Shown here: positions 1-7,228 of the stretch, piece by piece
Numbering within the stretch: position 1 is the stretch's first letter
Layout of the letters: every line of letters starts with the position of its first letter
Source: an uncultured Archangium sp.
GTDB taxonomy: Bacteria > Myxococcota > Myxococcia > Myxococcales > Myxococcaceae
Assembly: GCA_946479335.1 (NCBI GenBank)
Contig: CAMLFP010000125.1
Coordinates: 1 to 13,622 of the forward strand
Direction of reading: 5' to 3'
DNA: 13,622 bases
Program-made: the position numbers and the translations under genes
Notes under the pieces: generated by a model
The model's database searches: none
What the model saw: only the letters and a program-made list of their open reading frames with translations
Told to the model about the DNA's origin: nothing

Positions 1-69
1 GAGCGCCGTCGCGAACGCCGCCGCGCCACTGCCCACCACCACGACGTCGAAGGTCTTGTCGAATTGCAT
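1..69 (-). CDS. FAD-dependent oxidoreductase, N-terminal fragment (runs off the window)
   Basis: Only the first 23 codons are visible. The translation begins MQFDKTFDVVVVGSGAAAF. A short lead-in followed by a hydrophobic beta strand and GxGxxA is the classic Rossmann dinucleotide-binding start of FAD-dependent dehydrogenases such as the fumarate reductase/3-ketosteroid dehydrogenase group. The start ATG at 69-67 is supported by a good Shine-Dalgarno, AAGGAG, on the minus strand at 83-78, with 8 nt of spacing. The gene is divergent from the TetR-type regulator at 116, and the 18-bp palindrome at 95-112 lies between them, so it is the most likely regulatory target of that TetR. Substrate and exact family cannot be told from 23 residues. 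Confidence 0.75.
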   Translation of the reverse strand, partial: MQFDKTFDVVVVGSGAAAFATAL

Positions 70-94
70 CAGGGAGTCTCCTTGAATCACGTAA

Positions 95-112
95 CCGGAC
101 AACGTTGTCCGG
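95..112. promoter_or_regulatory. Perfect 18-bp palindrome, probable TetR operator
   Basis: Positions 95-112 read CCGGACAACGTTGTCCGG, identical to its own reverse complement. It ends 3 bp before the ATG of the TetR gene (116) and 12 bp upstream of the Shine-Dalgarno of the divergent flavoprotein gene (83-78). A perfect dyad between a TetR gene and a divergent enzyme gene is the usual layout of an autoregulated TetR operator, so binding could silence both directions. The assignment is by position and symmetry only. Confidence 0.7.
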
Positions 113-115
113 AGT

Positions 116-694
116 ATGGTGCGGCGCGTGTTTTCTCGCAAACGCAGGGCAAATCGCGGGCCGGCGGCCGCGGGAGACAATCGCGCCGCGCTCCTCGCCG
201 CGGCGCGGCAGGTGTTCTCGGAGCGCGGCTTCCACGCGCCGCTCTCGGCCATCGCGAAGAGGGCGGGCGTCGGGCAGGGCGTGCTCTACCGGCACTTCTC
301 GTCGCGGCTGGCCATCGCCTTCGCGGCCTTCGAGGCCAACTGGGCGGAGTTCGACGCGCTCGCCGATGACGACGACCCGCGCGCCTTCGAGCGGCTGTGG
401 CGGCTGCTCATCGACAAGACCATCAACGAGCGCGCCTTCATCGAGATGGTCATCGACGCGCGGCGGAACCTCCCCGACTACGACGGTGAGCGCCGCTTGA
501 AGCAGTTGCTCGCGAAGGCCCTCAAGCGCGCCCAGCGGGCAGGGCTGGTGGCGCGCGAGCTCCGCGCGGGCGACGTGATGGCCGTGCAGCGCCTGGTGAT
601 GGGCCTGGTGCTGACCTCGACCGACGGCGCGAAGCTGCGCAGGCAGGTCGCGCGCGCGTTGTCGGTCGCCGGGCTGCTCCCCGCCATCACCTGA
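116..694 (+). CDS. TetR/AcrR-family transcriptional regulator
   Basis: The protein is 192 residues, a normal TetR length. Residues 21-64 form the N-terminal DNA-binding domain: DNRAALLAAARQVFSERGF (helix 1), then a helix-turn-helix with a recognition region around GVGQGVLYRHF (residues 51-61). The rest is a variable all-helical ligand-binding and dimerisation domain with no recognisable ligand motif. The start is uncertain. ATG 116 is only 3 bp past the operator palindrome and has no properly spaced Shine-Dalgarno (GGAG at 111-114 is 1 nt away). GTG 119 or GTG 128 in the same frame are alternatives, and a leaderless message is possible. It probably represses itself and the divergent flavoprotein. 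The stop is 3 bp from the stop of the convergent lipoprotein gene. Confidence 0.9.
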   Translation: MVRRVFSRKRRANRGPAAAGDNRAALLAAARQVFSERGFHAPLSAIAKRAGVGQGVLYRHFSSRLAIAFAAFEANWAEFDALADDDDPRAFERLWRLLIDKTINERAFIEMVIDARRNLPDYDGERRLKQLLAKALKRAQRAGLVARELRAGDVMAVQRLVMGLVLTSTDGAKLRRQVARALSVAGLLPAIT

Positions 695-697
695 CGG

Positions 698-3600
698 CTA
701 CTGGTTGACCACCACCGTGTAGTCACCCGGCGCGCCGCCCGACGCGCGCACGCGCAGGTAGTACGTGCCCGAAGCGCTCGGCGTGAAGGTGGCCGACGAG
801 GTGAACCAGCCGCTCTGCCCCGAGGGCTGCGTGGTGCCGTCGCCGTTGTAGAGGTACCAGAGCATCGTCACCGTGGCGGTGGTGGAGATGGTGGCCGTCG
901 TACCCGCGCTCAACGTCACCGCGTACCAGTCTTCGTCGTTGACGTACTCGATGCGGCCGTTGCGCACCTGGCCCACCGTCAGCGCCGGCGCGCCCGTCGG
1001 CAGGTTGGGCGCGTCGTCGGCGCCGTCCAGCTCCGTGAGGCTCCACGCGCCGGTGGCCGTGGCGCTGCTGACCTGCACCGAGCAGGTCTCGGTCGCCGTC
1101 GCGAGGAAGCTGCCGCTGGTGGAGATGGTGGCGCCGCTGGAGTTGCGCAGCGTCGTCACGAAGCCCGCCGGCGCGCTGTCGGTGGTGAAGGTGTACCAGC
1201 GGCCGGCGGTCACCGCGAAGGTCAGCACATCGACGTCGCCCGCGTAGTCGAGCGCGCCGGTGACCGTCGCCCCCGCGGCGAACGCCGGCGCGCCGGAGAT
1301 GGTGTTGGGGAAGTCGTCGCTCCCCGAGCTGAAGGTGACGGCCCACGCGCCGGTCGCGCTGCTGCTGGTGACCGCCAGCGAGTAGGTGCCGGAGCCGGTG
1401 GCGAGGAAGCCCGCGCTGCTGGTGCCCGTCTTCACGGTGACGCCGCTGCCGTCGGCGATGGTCATCGCGAAGTTCGCGGGCACGCCGCTGGCGTTGAACT
1501 GGTACCACTGCCCGGCGGTCACCGCGAAGCGCACCACGTCGACGTCGCCGGGGTACTGCAGCGAGCCGCTCTGGCCGCCCGGCGTCACCAGCGGTGCGCT
1601 CGCCGAGGAGTTGGGGAAGTCGTCGGGCCCCAGGTCGCTCACCTGGAAGCTGTACGCGCCCGTCTGCGTGCTGGTGGCGCCGAAGTCGACGGTCCAGCTC
1701 TCTGCGGCCGTGGTGGAGAAGAGGCGCGTGGTGCCCGTGCCCGTCACCGTCTGGTTCGACTGGTTGCGCAGTACGAGGTCGCACAGCCCGGAGACCGAGG
1801 TCGAGCAGGTCACGCGATGCACATGGCCGGCGACGGTGGTGAAGGCCAGCACGTCGCGGTCGCCCTGGTAGTTGATCTGCGCCGGCTGCCCGGTGCCCAG
1901 GGTGATGGGCATCGCGGTGGCCACCGTGTCGGGGAAGTCGTCGGCCCCCTCGTCCGTCACCGTGAGCGCGTAGGTGCCCAGCGCGCCGTAGGCGTAGACC
2001 TGCACCGTCAGCGTGCCGGTGGCCGGCGCCTTCACCAGCACCTGCGTCGCTCCGGCGCCCGTCACCTGGCCCAGCACGGTGTTGCTCGCGTCGCGCACCG
2101 CGAGGTTGCACACGTTGGCGCTGCCCGGCGTGCAGCTCGCCCGGTAGATGTGCGCCGCCACGCCCGCGAAGCTGAAGACGTCGGCGTCTCCGGAGTACTG
2201 GATGTTGCCGTTGCTGGGCGAGCCGAGGGTCAGCGGCGTCGCGCCGGCGGTGGTGTTGGCGTGGTCGTCGGTGCCCTGGTCGACCACCGTGAGCTGGTAC
2301 GCGCCGGTGCTGTTCGTCTGGTAGCCCGCCACCGTGAAGCGCCAGGTCGCCGAGGTGCTGGGCAGCACCAGCAGCGACGGGTTGCCGGTGGCCTGCACCG
2401 TGCCGGTGCTGTCGTACGCGGTGAGCGCGCACGCCTGGTAACCCCCGGTGCAGCTCGCCTGGTACACGTGCCCCGCGGTGAGCGCGACGGTGAACGAGTC
2501 GACGTCGTCGCGGAAGTTGATGGCGCCGGCGATGGGTGTGCCCGGCGTCAGCGGCGTCGACGTCGCGAGCGTGTCTCCGTAGTCGTCGCCCGGCGCTGAC
2601 TGCACGCTGAGCGCGTAGGTGAAGAGCTGCGCGCCGTAGCCGTGCACCTCCACGCTGTAGGTGCCCGTCGTCGGCGCCCGCATGGTGCTGCTGGCGTAGT
2701 CGCTGAAGAGCTGCGTGCCGGAGCCGTCGCGCACCGTCATCTGGCACAGGTTCACCGGGTTGGAGACGCAGGTGAGCTGGTACGCCGAGCCGGCGGTGCC
2801 CTCGAAGGTGAAGAGGTCGCTGTCGGCGGCGAGCTCGATGCGCCCGCTGATGCCGCCGTCGACGACGGGCGTCCCCACCGTCGCCGAGTAGTCGTCTCCC
2901 GGCAGGTCTTCGAGCTGGTACGTGTAGTCGCCGTAGAAGCTGCCGTAGTCGGAGATGGACAGGTTGTACGTGCCGGTGCTCGCCGCGAGGAACGAGAGGG
3001 CCGTCCCTCCGGTGTAGCTCTGCGACGCCACCACCGTGCCCGACGGGTCGCGCACCGAGATGACGCAGCTGCCGCTGCTCGTGGTGGGCCGGCAGGTGAA
3101 CACGAAGATGTGCCCGGCGGTGACGTCGAAGGTGAAGACGTCGATGTCGTCGCTGCGCTCCAGCGAGCCGCTGGCGGGCGTGGCCGACGGCGTCAGCGGC
3201 GTGGCCTCCGCGAGCGTGTCGCCGTGGTCGTCGACGCCGTAGTCCGCCAGACCGAAGTCGTAAGACCCCGACGCAGTGCCCATCACCCGCGCGCGCGCCG
3301 TCAGCACCAGCGTGCCGGTGCTCGCGGCGTGCACGTACTGCGTCTCCGGGCTGGTGGAGGTCGCCGTGCGCAGTACCGTCACGCCGTCGGCCGCGAAGAG
3401 GTCGCCCTGCATCGCGGCGTTGAGCGAGTACTGCCGGTAGAACGCGTACTTGTGGCCGGCGGTGACGGGTACGTTCACCACGTCGATGTCGCCTTCGTAG
3501 TCGAGCTGCCCGTCGACCTCCGTGCCGGTGCCCGCGGTGGCGGCGGTGTTGGCGTAGTCGTCGAAGCCGGCGTCGGTGATGCTCAGCGTGTACGGCCCCT

Positions 3601-4495
3601 GGTCGGTGCCCACGCTCGCGCGCACGCGCAGGTAGCTCAGCGCGTTGCCGGGGCTGAAGAGCAGCGTCGGGTTGGTGAGGCCGGTGCGGTCGCTCCCCAG
3701 CGAGGTGGCCGCGTTGCTCTCGTACGCGTCGAACTCCAGCGGCGTGCTGGAGCCGGTGATGCTCGCCCGGAGGATCTGCAGCGGCGCCGACGAGACGTGC
3801 ACCCAGTCGACGTCGCCCGCGGTCAGCGTGTGGCTCATCGGCGCGGCGTACAGCGGTGACGTCGCCGGGCACTCGTCGGGCTCGAAGGCGTCATCGCCCG
3901 TCAGGGCATGCGGCGTCGCCATGCACACCGACTGCGCCGTCTGGCAGCCGCCGGCGCCCGCCTCGAAGCCGGGGTTGCACAGGCACTCCGCGCCGCCGTC
4001 GGCGGTGAGCAGGCACGCGTTCTGGTTGGGCTGCGTGCACGGGTTGCCGGCGCACGCGTCGAGCGCCACGCACCCGGTGCCGAAGTCGGCGAAGCCGGCG
4101 GGGCAGGTGCAGACCGCGACGCCGCCGTTCTCGGTGCACATGCGGCCCAGCGCCGCGCAGGGGTTTCCTTCGCAGGCGCCCGCGCCGGTCCCGCCGCCCG
4201 ACGTCGCGGCGCCGCCACCCGTGACGCCCGCGCCGCCGCCGGTCGTCGCCGCGCCGCCGCCCGTCGCGCCCGCGCCGCCGCCGGTGGACCCCGCGCCTCC
4301 GCCGCTCGCGGGGTCGGCTACGCACTTCAACGCGTCAGCGTGGAAGCCCGCGTTGCACACGCACTCCGCGACGCCCGCGTGTGACGCGCAGTGGCCATCG
4401 CCGCCGCAGTTGACCGCCTCGCAGGGGTCGGCCGTCGGCGGGCTGCAGGCGGAGACAGCAAGGAGCAGGAGACCGACGCGTCGAAGATGTTCCAT
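698..4495 (-). CDS. Giant surface lipoprotein: EGF-like modules, Gly-rich linker, about ten PPC-like repeats
   Basis: The protein is 1265 residues from ATG 4495, preceded by a GGGGGA stretch. I chose this start over an in-frame ATG at 4591 because it gives a clean lipoprotein signal, MEHLRRVGLLLLAVSAC, with the lipidated Cys at residue 17. EGF-like cysteine modules lie at about residues 24-59, 108-142 and 148-184. A 7-residue Gly/Ala/Thr repeat linker (about 64-107) separates the first from the second. From about residue 225 to the end are ten roughly 105-residue beta-sandwich repeats. Each carries D-D-[YFH] at its start, then G-D-x-D-V/x-F, T-A-G-H-x-Y and G-T/A-Y-x-L-x-V, the pattern of PPC (bacterial pre-peptidase C-terminal) domains. 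No catalytic domain was found, so this looks like a surface adhesin or scaffold. The expected location is outer membrane or cell surface. The substrate or partner is unknown. Confidence 0.88.
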   Translation of the reverse strand: MEHLRRVGLLLLAVSACSPPTADPCEAVNCGGDGHCASHAGVAECVCNAGFHADALKCVADPASGGGAGSTGGGAGATGGGAATTGGGAGVTGGGAATSGGGTGAGACEGNPCAALGRMCTENGGVAVCTCPAGFADFGTGCVALDACAGNPCTQPNQNACLLTADGGAECLCNPGFEAGAGGCQTAQSVCMATPHALTGDDAFEPDECPATSPLYAAPMSHTLTAGDVDWVHVSSAPLQILRASITGSSTPLEFDAYESNAATSLGSDRTGLTNPTLLFSPGNALSYLRVRASVGTDQGPYTLSITDAGFDDYANTAATAGTGTEVDGQLDYEGDIDVVNVPVTAGHKYAFYRQYSLNAAMQGDLFAADGVTVLRTATSTSPETQYVHAASTGTLVLTARARVMGTASGSYDFGLADYGVDDHGDTLAEATPLTPSATPASGSLERSDDIDVFTFDVTAGHIFVFTCRPTTSSGSCVISVRDPSGTVVASQSYTGGTALSFLAASTGTYNLSISDYGSFYGDYTYQLEDLPGDDYSATVGTPVVDGGISGRIELAADSDLFTFEGTAGSAYQLTCVSNPVNLCQMTVRDGSGTQLFSDYASSTMRAPTTGTYSVEVHGYGAQLFTYALSVQSAPGDDYGDTLATSTPLTPGTPIAGAINFRDDVDSFTVALTAGHVYQASCTGGYQACALTAYDSTGTVQATGNPSLLVLPSTSATWRFTVAGYQTNSTGAYQLTVVDQGTDDHANTTAGATPLTLGSPSNGNIQYSGDADVFSFAGVAAHIYRASCTPGSANVCNLAVRDASNTVLGQVTGAGATQVLVKAPATGTLTVQVYAYGALGTYALTVTDEGADDFPDTVATAMPITLGTGQPAQINYQGDRDVLAFTTVAGHVHRVTCSTSVSGLCDLVLRNQSNQTVTGTGTTRLFSTTAAESWTVDFGATSTQTGAYSFQVSDLGPDDFPNSSASAPLVTPGGQSGSLQYPGDVDVVRFAVTAGQWYQFNASGVPANFAMTIADGSGVTVKTGTSSAGFLATGSGTYSLAVTSSSATGAWAVTFSSGSDDFPNTISGAPAFAAGATVTGALDYAGDVDVLTFAVTAGRWYTFTTDSAPAGFVTTLRNSSGATISTSGSFLATATETCSVQVSSATATGAWSLTELDGADDAPNLPTGAPALTVGQVRNGRIEYVNDEDWYAVTLSAGTTATISTTATVTMLWYLYNGDGTTQPSGQSGWFTSSATFTPSASGTYYLRVRASGGAPGDYTVVVNQ
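701..3565 (-). repeat. Nine clear tandem PPC-like domain repeats of 100-112 residues
   Basis: Within the giant lipoprotein, new units begin at the Asp-Asp pair near residues 312, 422, 534, 637, 743, 852, 958, 1060 and 1160. Spacing is therefore 100-112 residues (about 300-336 bp). A tenth, more divergent unit precedes them (about residues 200-310). Units 2 to 6 carry one Cys pair flanking a loop (for example FTCRPTTSSGSC and LTCVSNPVNLC). The first clear unit and units 7-9 lack that pair. Confidence 0.85.
4178..4306 (-). repeat. 21-bp/7-residue linker repeat (GGGAGxT)
   Basis: Six consecutive 7-residue units (GGGAGST, GGGAGAT, GGGAATT, GGGAGVT, GGGAATS, GGGTGAG) lie between the first and second EGF-like modules of the lipoprotein. 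At the DNA level this is an imperfect 21-bp tandem repeat. It most likely forms a flexible spacer and could vary in copy number between strains. Confidence 0.8.
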
Positions 4496-4601
4496 GTGTT
4501 TCCCCCGTGGAAAAAAGCGGCTCCGGGAGGATGCACGCGGAATTTGCGCTGCAGCAAGGCTGTAACGTTCGTAAGTGAATGAGCCGTTCAACCAGCTGAA
4601 A
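4496..4601. other. 106-bp intergenic region upstream of the giant lipoprotein
   Basis: The gap lies between the stop of the YhgE/Pip-like gene and the chosen start of the giant lipoprotein, both on the minus strand. There is no clear terminator hairpin. On the minus strand a TTGAAC at about 4594-4589 could be a -35 element, but no convincing -10 sits at the right distance. The lipoprotein may have its own promoter here or be read through from the TetR-YhgE operon. Confidence 0.4.
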
Positions 4602-6584
4602 TCACACGTCCATCAGCGGGGTAAAACGCCAGCGGGGCACGAACTTCCAGCGGGCGAGGGTGGCGGTGAGCGCAATTGATGCGCCTCCGAAGCCGAGCAG
4701 CACCAGCAGCGGTTGCACCCAGTGGCCCCCGTATGCGCCGAAGAGCGCCGCGCGCGCCGCGGTGAGCACCCATGAGAAGGGCACGAAGGGGTTCGCCGCG
4801 CGGAAGAAGCTGCTGGTCATCGCCAGCGGGAAGACGCCGCCGCTCGCGCCCATCTGGAACACGAGGAAGAGCAGCGCGATGACCTTCCCCACGTCGCCGA
4901 AGAGGCCGATGAGCATCACCAGCACCGAGAGGAAGACGGTGGAGGTGACCAGCGCGATGAGCCACAGCTTCCAGAAGCTGGGCACGGTGGCGCCGACCAC
5001 GAAGGTGAGCGCCAGCGAGAGCAGCGTCGCCTGCCCCAGCACGAAGACGAGCGGCATCGCCAGGCGGCCCAGCACCAACGCGAGGCGCTTCACGTGCCGC
5101 ACCCGCTGCGGGAACCAGCGCAGTTGAAAGATGAAGCCCATCATCACCACGCCGACCCACAGCGACAGCCCGAGGAAGTACGGCACCATCGAGTTGCCGT
5201 AGGCGCCGACGGTGGTGAGCGGCTCCAGCTCCGGTTGAATCGACGCGGCGAGGCCCTTCGCGTCACCGCGCAGGCCGTCGACCGATGCCGGGAGCGCGGC
5301 CTCGAGCGTCTGCAGCCCCGTGGAGAGCTGCGAGGCGCCGTCGCTCAACTTGACCAGCCCGTTCTCCAACTGACGCGTGCCGCCGCTCAGCGCACCGAGC
5401 CCGGCGTTCAACGCACCGGTGCCCTCGGCGACCCGCGCGCTGCCGGCGGCCAGCTGCGCGAGCTGCTCGTCGGCCGGGAGCTTGTCAGCCATCAACCGCA
5501 CCCCGGCGCCCAGCTTCGAGACGCCCGTCGTCAACGCGGTGACGCCGTCGGCCACCTGCGCGCCGCCGTTCGCGAGCTTCTCGCTGCCGTCGCGCGCCTG
5601 GCGAGCGCCCGCCTCGAGCTGCCCCGCGCCCGCCGCGATCTTCCCGCCGACGAGGGGAATGTCTTTCGTACCGTCCTTCAGCTTGGTGGTGCCGGCGGCG
5701 AGCTTGTCGAGGCCCGCGGTGAGCTGCTGCTGGCCTTCAGCGACCTGCCGCGCGCCATCGTTCAACTTCGCCAGCTTCTCGTCGGCCGGGAGCGCGTCGC
5801 GCAGCTGCCGCAGCCCTCCACCGAGTTTGCTCACGCCGTCGGTCAACTTCTGCGTCGCGTCGGCCACCCGGTGCGCGCCGTCGTCGAGCTTCTCGGCGCC
5901 GTCCTTCGCGCGCGCGCTGCCCTGCGCCAGCTTCGTCGCGCCGTCGCGCGCCTGGCCCAGCCCCTCATCGAGCCGCCCCGCGCCTTCACGCAGGCGACCC
6001 ACGCCGTCTTTCAACCTCTCGAAGCTGCCGCGCGAGGAATCGACGGTGTGCAGCACCTCCGCCCAGCGCTGCGTGTTGAGCGACTCGTTCGCGCTGCGCG
6101 TCAGCTCGTCGGCGAAGCGCCGCGCCACGGTGGCGCCCATGAAGTTGTTGCCCTCTGAATAGATGACGCGGATGCGCGCCGGCGTCTGCGAGGAGGCCTC
6201 CATCGCCGAGGCGCTCAACGTCGGCGGGATGATGAGCGCGAAGGCCACCGTGCCCTCGCTCACCAGTTGCCGCGCCTCGGCTTCGCTGTTCACCACGCGC
6301 GAGGTGAAGGCGTGCTTCGCCTCCAGGCCCGCGAGCATCGACGCGCCGACCTCCACGTGGTGCCCGCGCAGCTCCACGGGCTGGTCCAGGTTCACCACCG
6401 CCACCGGCAGCTGGCTCACCTTGCTGTACGGGTCCCACGTGGAGCTCAGGTAGATGGTCGCGTACGCCGCCGGCACCAGCATCACGCCGAGGCACGCCAG
6501 CAACAGGCGACGCCGCCCGTGGAACAACGAGAGGTCGTACCAGAGCACCTTCTTCACATCGCGGAGCAGTCGCATCATCGTCAC
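4602..6584 (-). CDS. YhgE/Pip-domain membrane protein (ABC-2-like permease with long extracytoplasmic repeat domain)
   Basis: The protein is 660 residues. One membrane segment (about 26-47) is followed by a roughly 410-residue extracytoplasmic region, then about five membrane segments (near 466-487, 502-530, 539-560, 563-585 and 622-645). This is the topology of the YhgE/Pip and EsaA-like branch of ABC-2-type membrane proteins. Residues 191-420 are packed with L-x-D-G-A / L-x-x-G repeats, the hallmark helical repeats of this family, including an internal duplication. The gene starts with GTG overlapping the TGA of the TetR gene (GTGA). GTG 6584 has AGGTGA 7 nt upstream, and ATG 6578 two codons later has GAAGG about 7 nt upstream, so either may be used. 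Coupling to a TetR repressor suggests an inducible export or envelope-stress function. The substrate is unknown. Confidence 0.85.
   Translation of the reverse strand: MTMMRLLRDVKKVLWYDLSLFHGRRRLLLACLGVMLVPAAYATIYLSSTWDPYSKVSQLPVAVVNLDQPVELRGHHVEVGASMLAGLEAKHAFTSRVVNSEAEARQLVSEGTVAFALIIPPTLSASAMEASSQTPARIRVIYSEGNNFMGATVARRFADELTRSANESLNTQRWAEVLHTVDSSRGSFERLKDGVGRLREGAGRLDEGLGQARDGATKLAQGSARAKDGAEKLDDGAHRVADATQKLTDGVSKLGGGLRQLRDALPADEKLAKLNDGARQVAEGQQQLTAGLDKLAAGTTKLKDGTKDIPLVGGKIAAGAGQLEAGARQARDGSEKLANGGAQVADGVTALTTGVSKLGAGVRLMADKLPADEQLAQLAAGSARVAEGTGALNAGLGALSGGTRQLENGLVKLSDGASQLSTGLQTLEAALPASVDGLRGDAKGLAASIQPELEPLTTVGAYGNSMVPYFLGLSLWVGVVMMGFIFQLRWFPQRVRHVKRLALVLGRLAMPLVFVLGQATLLSLALTFVVGATVPSFWKLWLIALVTSTVFLSVLVMLIGLFGDVGKVIALLFLVFQMGASGGVFPLAMTSSFFRAANPFVPFSWVLTAARAALFGAYGGHWVQPLLVLLGFGGASIALTATLARWKFVPRWRFTPLMDV
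5355..5909 (-). repeat. Internal duplication in the YhgE/Pip-like protein (104-residue offset)
   Basis: Residues about 226-306 align without gaps to about 330-410 at a constant 104-residue (312-bp) offset, with roughly half the positions identical by eye. Anchors are DGxEKL, VAD, GVSKLGxG, LPADExLAxL and VAEG. A shorter third remnant (KLSDGASQL then LPAS) follows near residues 412-434. Confidence 0.75.
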
Positions 6585-7171
6585 GCCTTCTTCACCTGGG
6601 GAAACAGCAGGCCGCGCACGCTGCCCACCAGCGCCTCGGGGTCGGGGCGGCCGGGCTCCATCGCGAACTGCAGCGCCGACCCGAGGATGAAGCTCACCGC
6701 CAGCTGCGCGAGCCCGTCGCCGGTCAGCCCGCTGCGGGTGCGCGCCAGCTCGTCACCCACCGGGCGCACGGCGTCGCGGTAGCGCTCCAGCCCCGCGCGG
6801 ATCCGCTTGCGGATGCTCGCGTTGCGCAACCCCAGCACCCAGAAGTCGATGAACAGCTCCACCTGCCGGCGCTCGGTGCGCAGCCGCTCGAAGCGCTGCT
6901 GCAGAAATGACAGGAGCCGCTGCTCCGGCGTGCCCGCACCCTCGGGCGTCGTCAGCCCGCCGAAGATGTCTTCGATGAGCGAGTCGAGCACCGCTTCCAG
7001 CAGCGCCTCGCGCGTCTCGAAGTGGAAGAACACCAGCCCGCTCGACAGCCCGGCCTTCGCCGCGACCTTCCGCCCCGTGAGCTGCTCCAGCCCGTCGCTC
7101 ATCGCCACCGCGCGCGCTGCGGCCACCAGCTCGCTGCGACGCTCGTCCAACTGCTTGCGTTTGCCTGACAT
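6581..7171 (-). CDS. TetR/AcrR-family repressor of the YhgE/Pip-like gene
   Basis: The protein is 196 residues from ATG 7171 (MSGKRKQLDERR). An upstream in-frame ATG at 7213 would translate through both operator repeats, so it was rejected. The TetR DNA-binding domain covers about residues 10-58: a first helix (SELVAAARAVAMSDG), then the HTH with LTGRKVAAKAGLSSGLVFFHFETREALL. The C-terminal part is helical (RFERLRTERRQVELFIDFW, then YRDAVRPV and FILGSALQFAMEP) and resembles the BetI-type TetR C-terminal group, a loose resemblance. Its Shine-Dalgarno (AAGG, minus strand, about 9 nt upstream) lies inside the nearer operator repeat, so a bound dimer would also cover the translation start region. 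The gene is translationally coupled to the downstream membrane protein. It is probably an autorepressor that responds to a small hydrophobic ligand; the ligand is not deducible. Confidence 0.92.
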   Translation of the reverse strand: MSGKRKQLDERRSELVAAARAVAMSDGLEQLTGRKVAAKAGLSSGLVFFHFETREALLEAVLDSLIEDIFGGLTTPEGAGTPEQRLLSFLQQRFERLRTERRQVELFIDFWVLGLRNASIRKRIRAGLERYRDAVRPVGDELARTRSGLTGDGLAQLAVSFILGSALQFAMEPGRPDPEALVGSVRGLLFPQVKKA

Positions 7172-7174
7172 GGT

Positions 7175-7194
7175 TATTGACCTTGTGGTCAGTA
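7175..7194. promoter_or_regulatory. Operator 1 (imperfect 20-bp inverted repeat)
   Basis: The sequence reads TATTGACCTTGTGGTCAGTA. The arms TATTGACC and GGTCAgTA match except for one position, around a 4-bp centre. It overlaps the ribosome-binding region of the TetR gene, whose ATG is at 7171. Its centre is 21 bp from that of operator 2. Confidence 0.75.
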
Positions 7195-7220
7195 GTATTG
7201 ACCAGATGGTCAATAGTCAA
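7192..7220 (-). promoter_or_regulatory. Predicted promoter of the TetR-YhgE operon
   Basis: On the minus strand TTGACT (7220-7215) is followed by a 17-bp spacer and TACTAC (7197-7192). The -35 is close to consensus and the -10 is weak. Operator 2 fills almost the whole spacer, as expected for a repressor that blocks RNA polymerase. Transcription would start about 10-15 bases before the ATG at 7171. Confidence 0.55.
7196..7215. promoter_or_regulatory. Operator 2 (perfect-arm 20-bp inverted repeat)
   Basis: The sequence reads TATTGACCAGATGGTCAATA, with 9-bp perfectly complementary arms around GA. The core TTGACCA-N2-TGGTCAA matches the published consensus of the TetR-family regulator RutR of E. 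coli. That supports a TetR-type operator in general; it does not mean this regulator is RutR. It lies in the spacer between the predicted -35 and -10 of the minus-strand promoter. Confidence 0.82.
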
Positions 7221-7228
7221 GTCACTGA

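Noticed and set aside
1817..3859. Long plus-strand open frames (1817-2599 and 2642-3859) antisense to the lipoprotein
   Set aside because: The composition is Arg/Val/Ala/Gly/His-rich with no domain, and they mirror the repeats on the real coding strand.
723..3872. Very long minus-strand open frame (about 1049 codons) inside the giant lipoprotein gene
   Set aside because: The translation is dominated by R/G/A/H/P with no domain pattern, as expected for an out-of-frame reading of high-GC DNA. The overlapping frame has a signal peptide and clear repeats.
5094..6158. Plus-strand open frame of 354 codons antisense to the YhgE/Pip-like gene
   Set aside because: It is a shadow of the repetitive L-x-x-G coding region, with no start signals or recognisable domain.
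7172..7213. Longer TetR start at ATG 7213
   Set aside because: It would translate both operator repeats and add an unlikely leader. ATG 7171 gives a standard TetR N-terminus.
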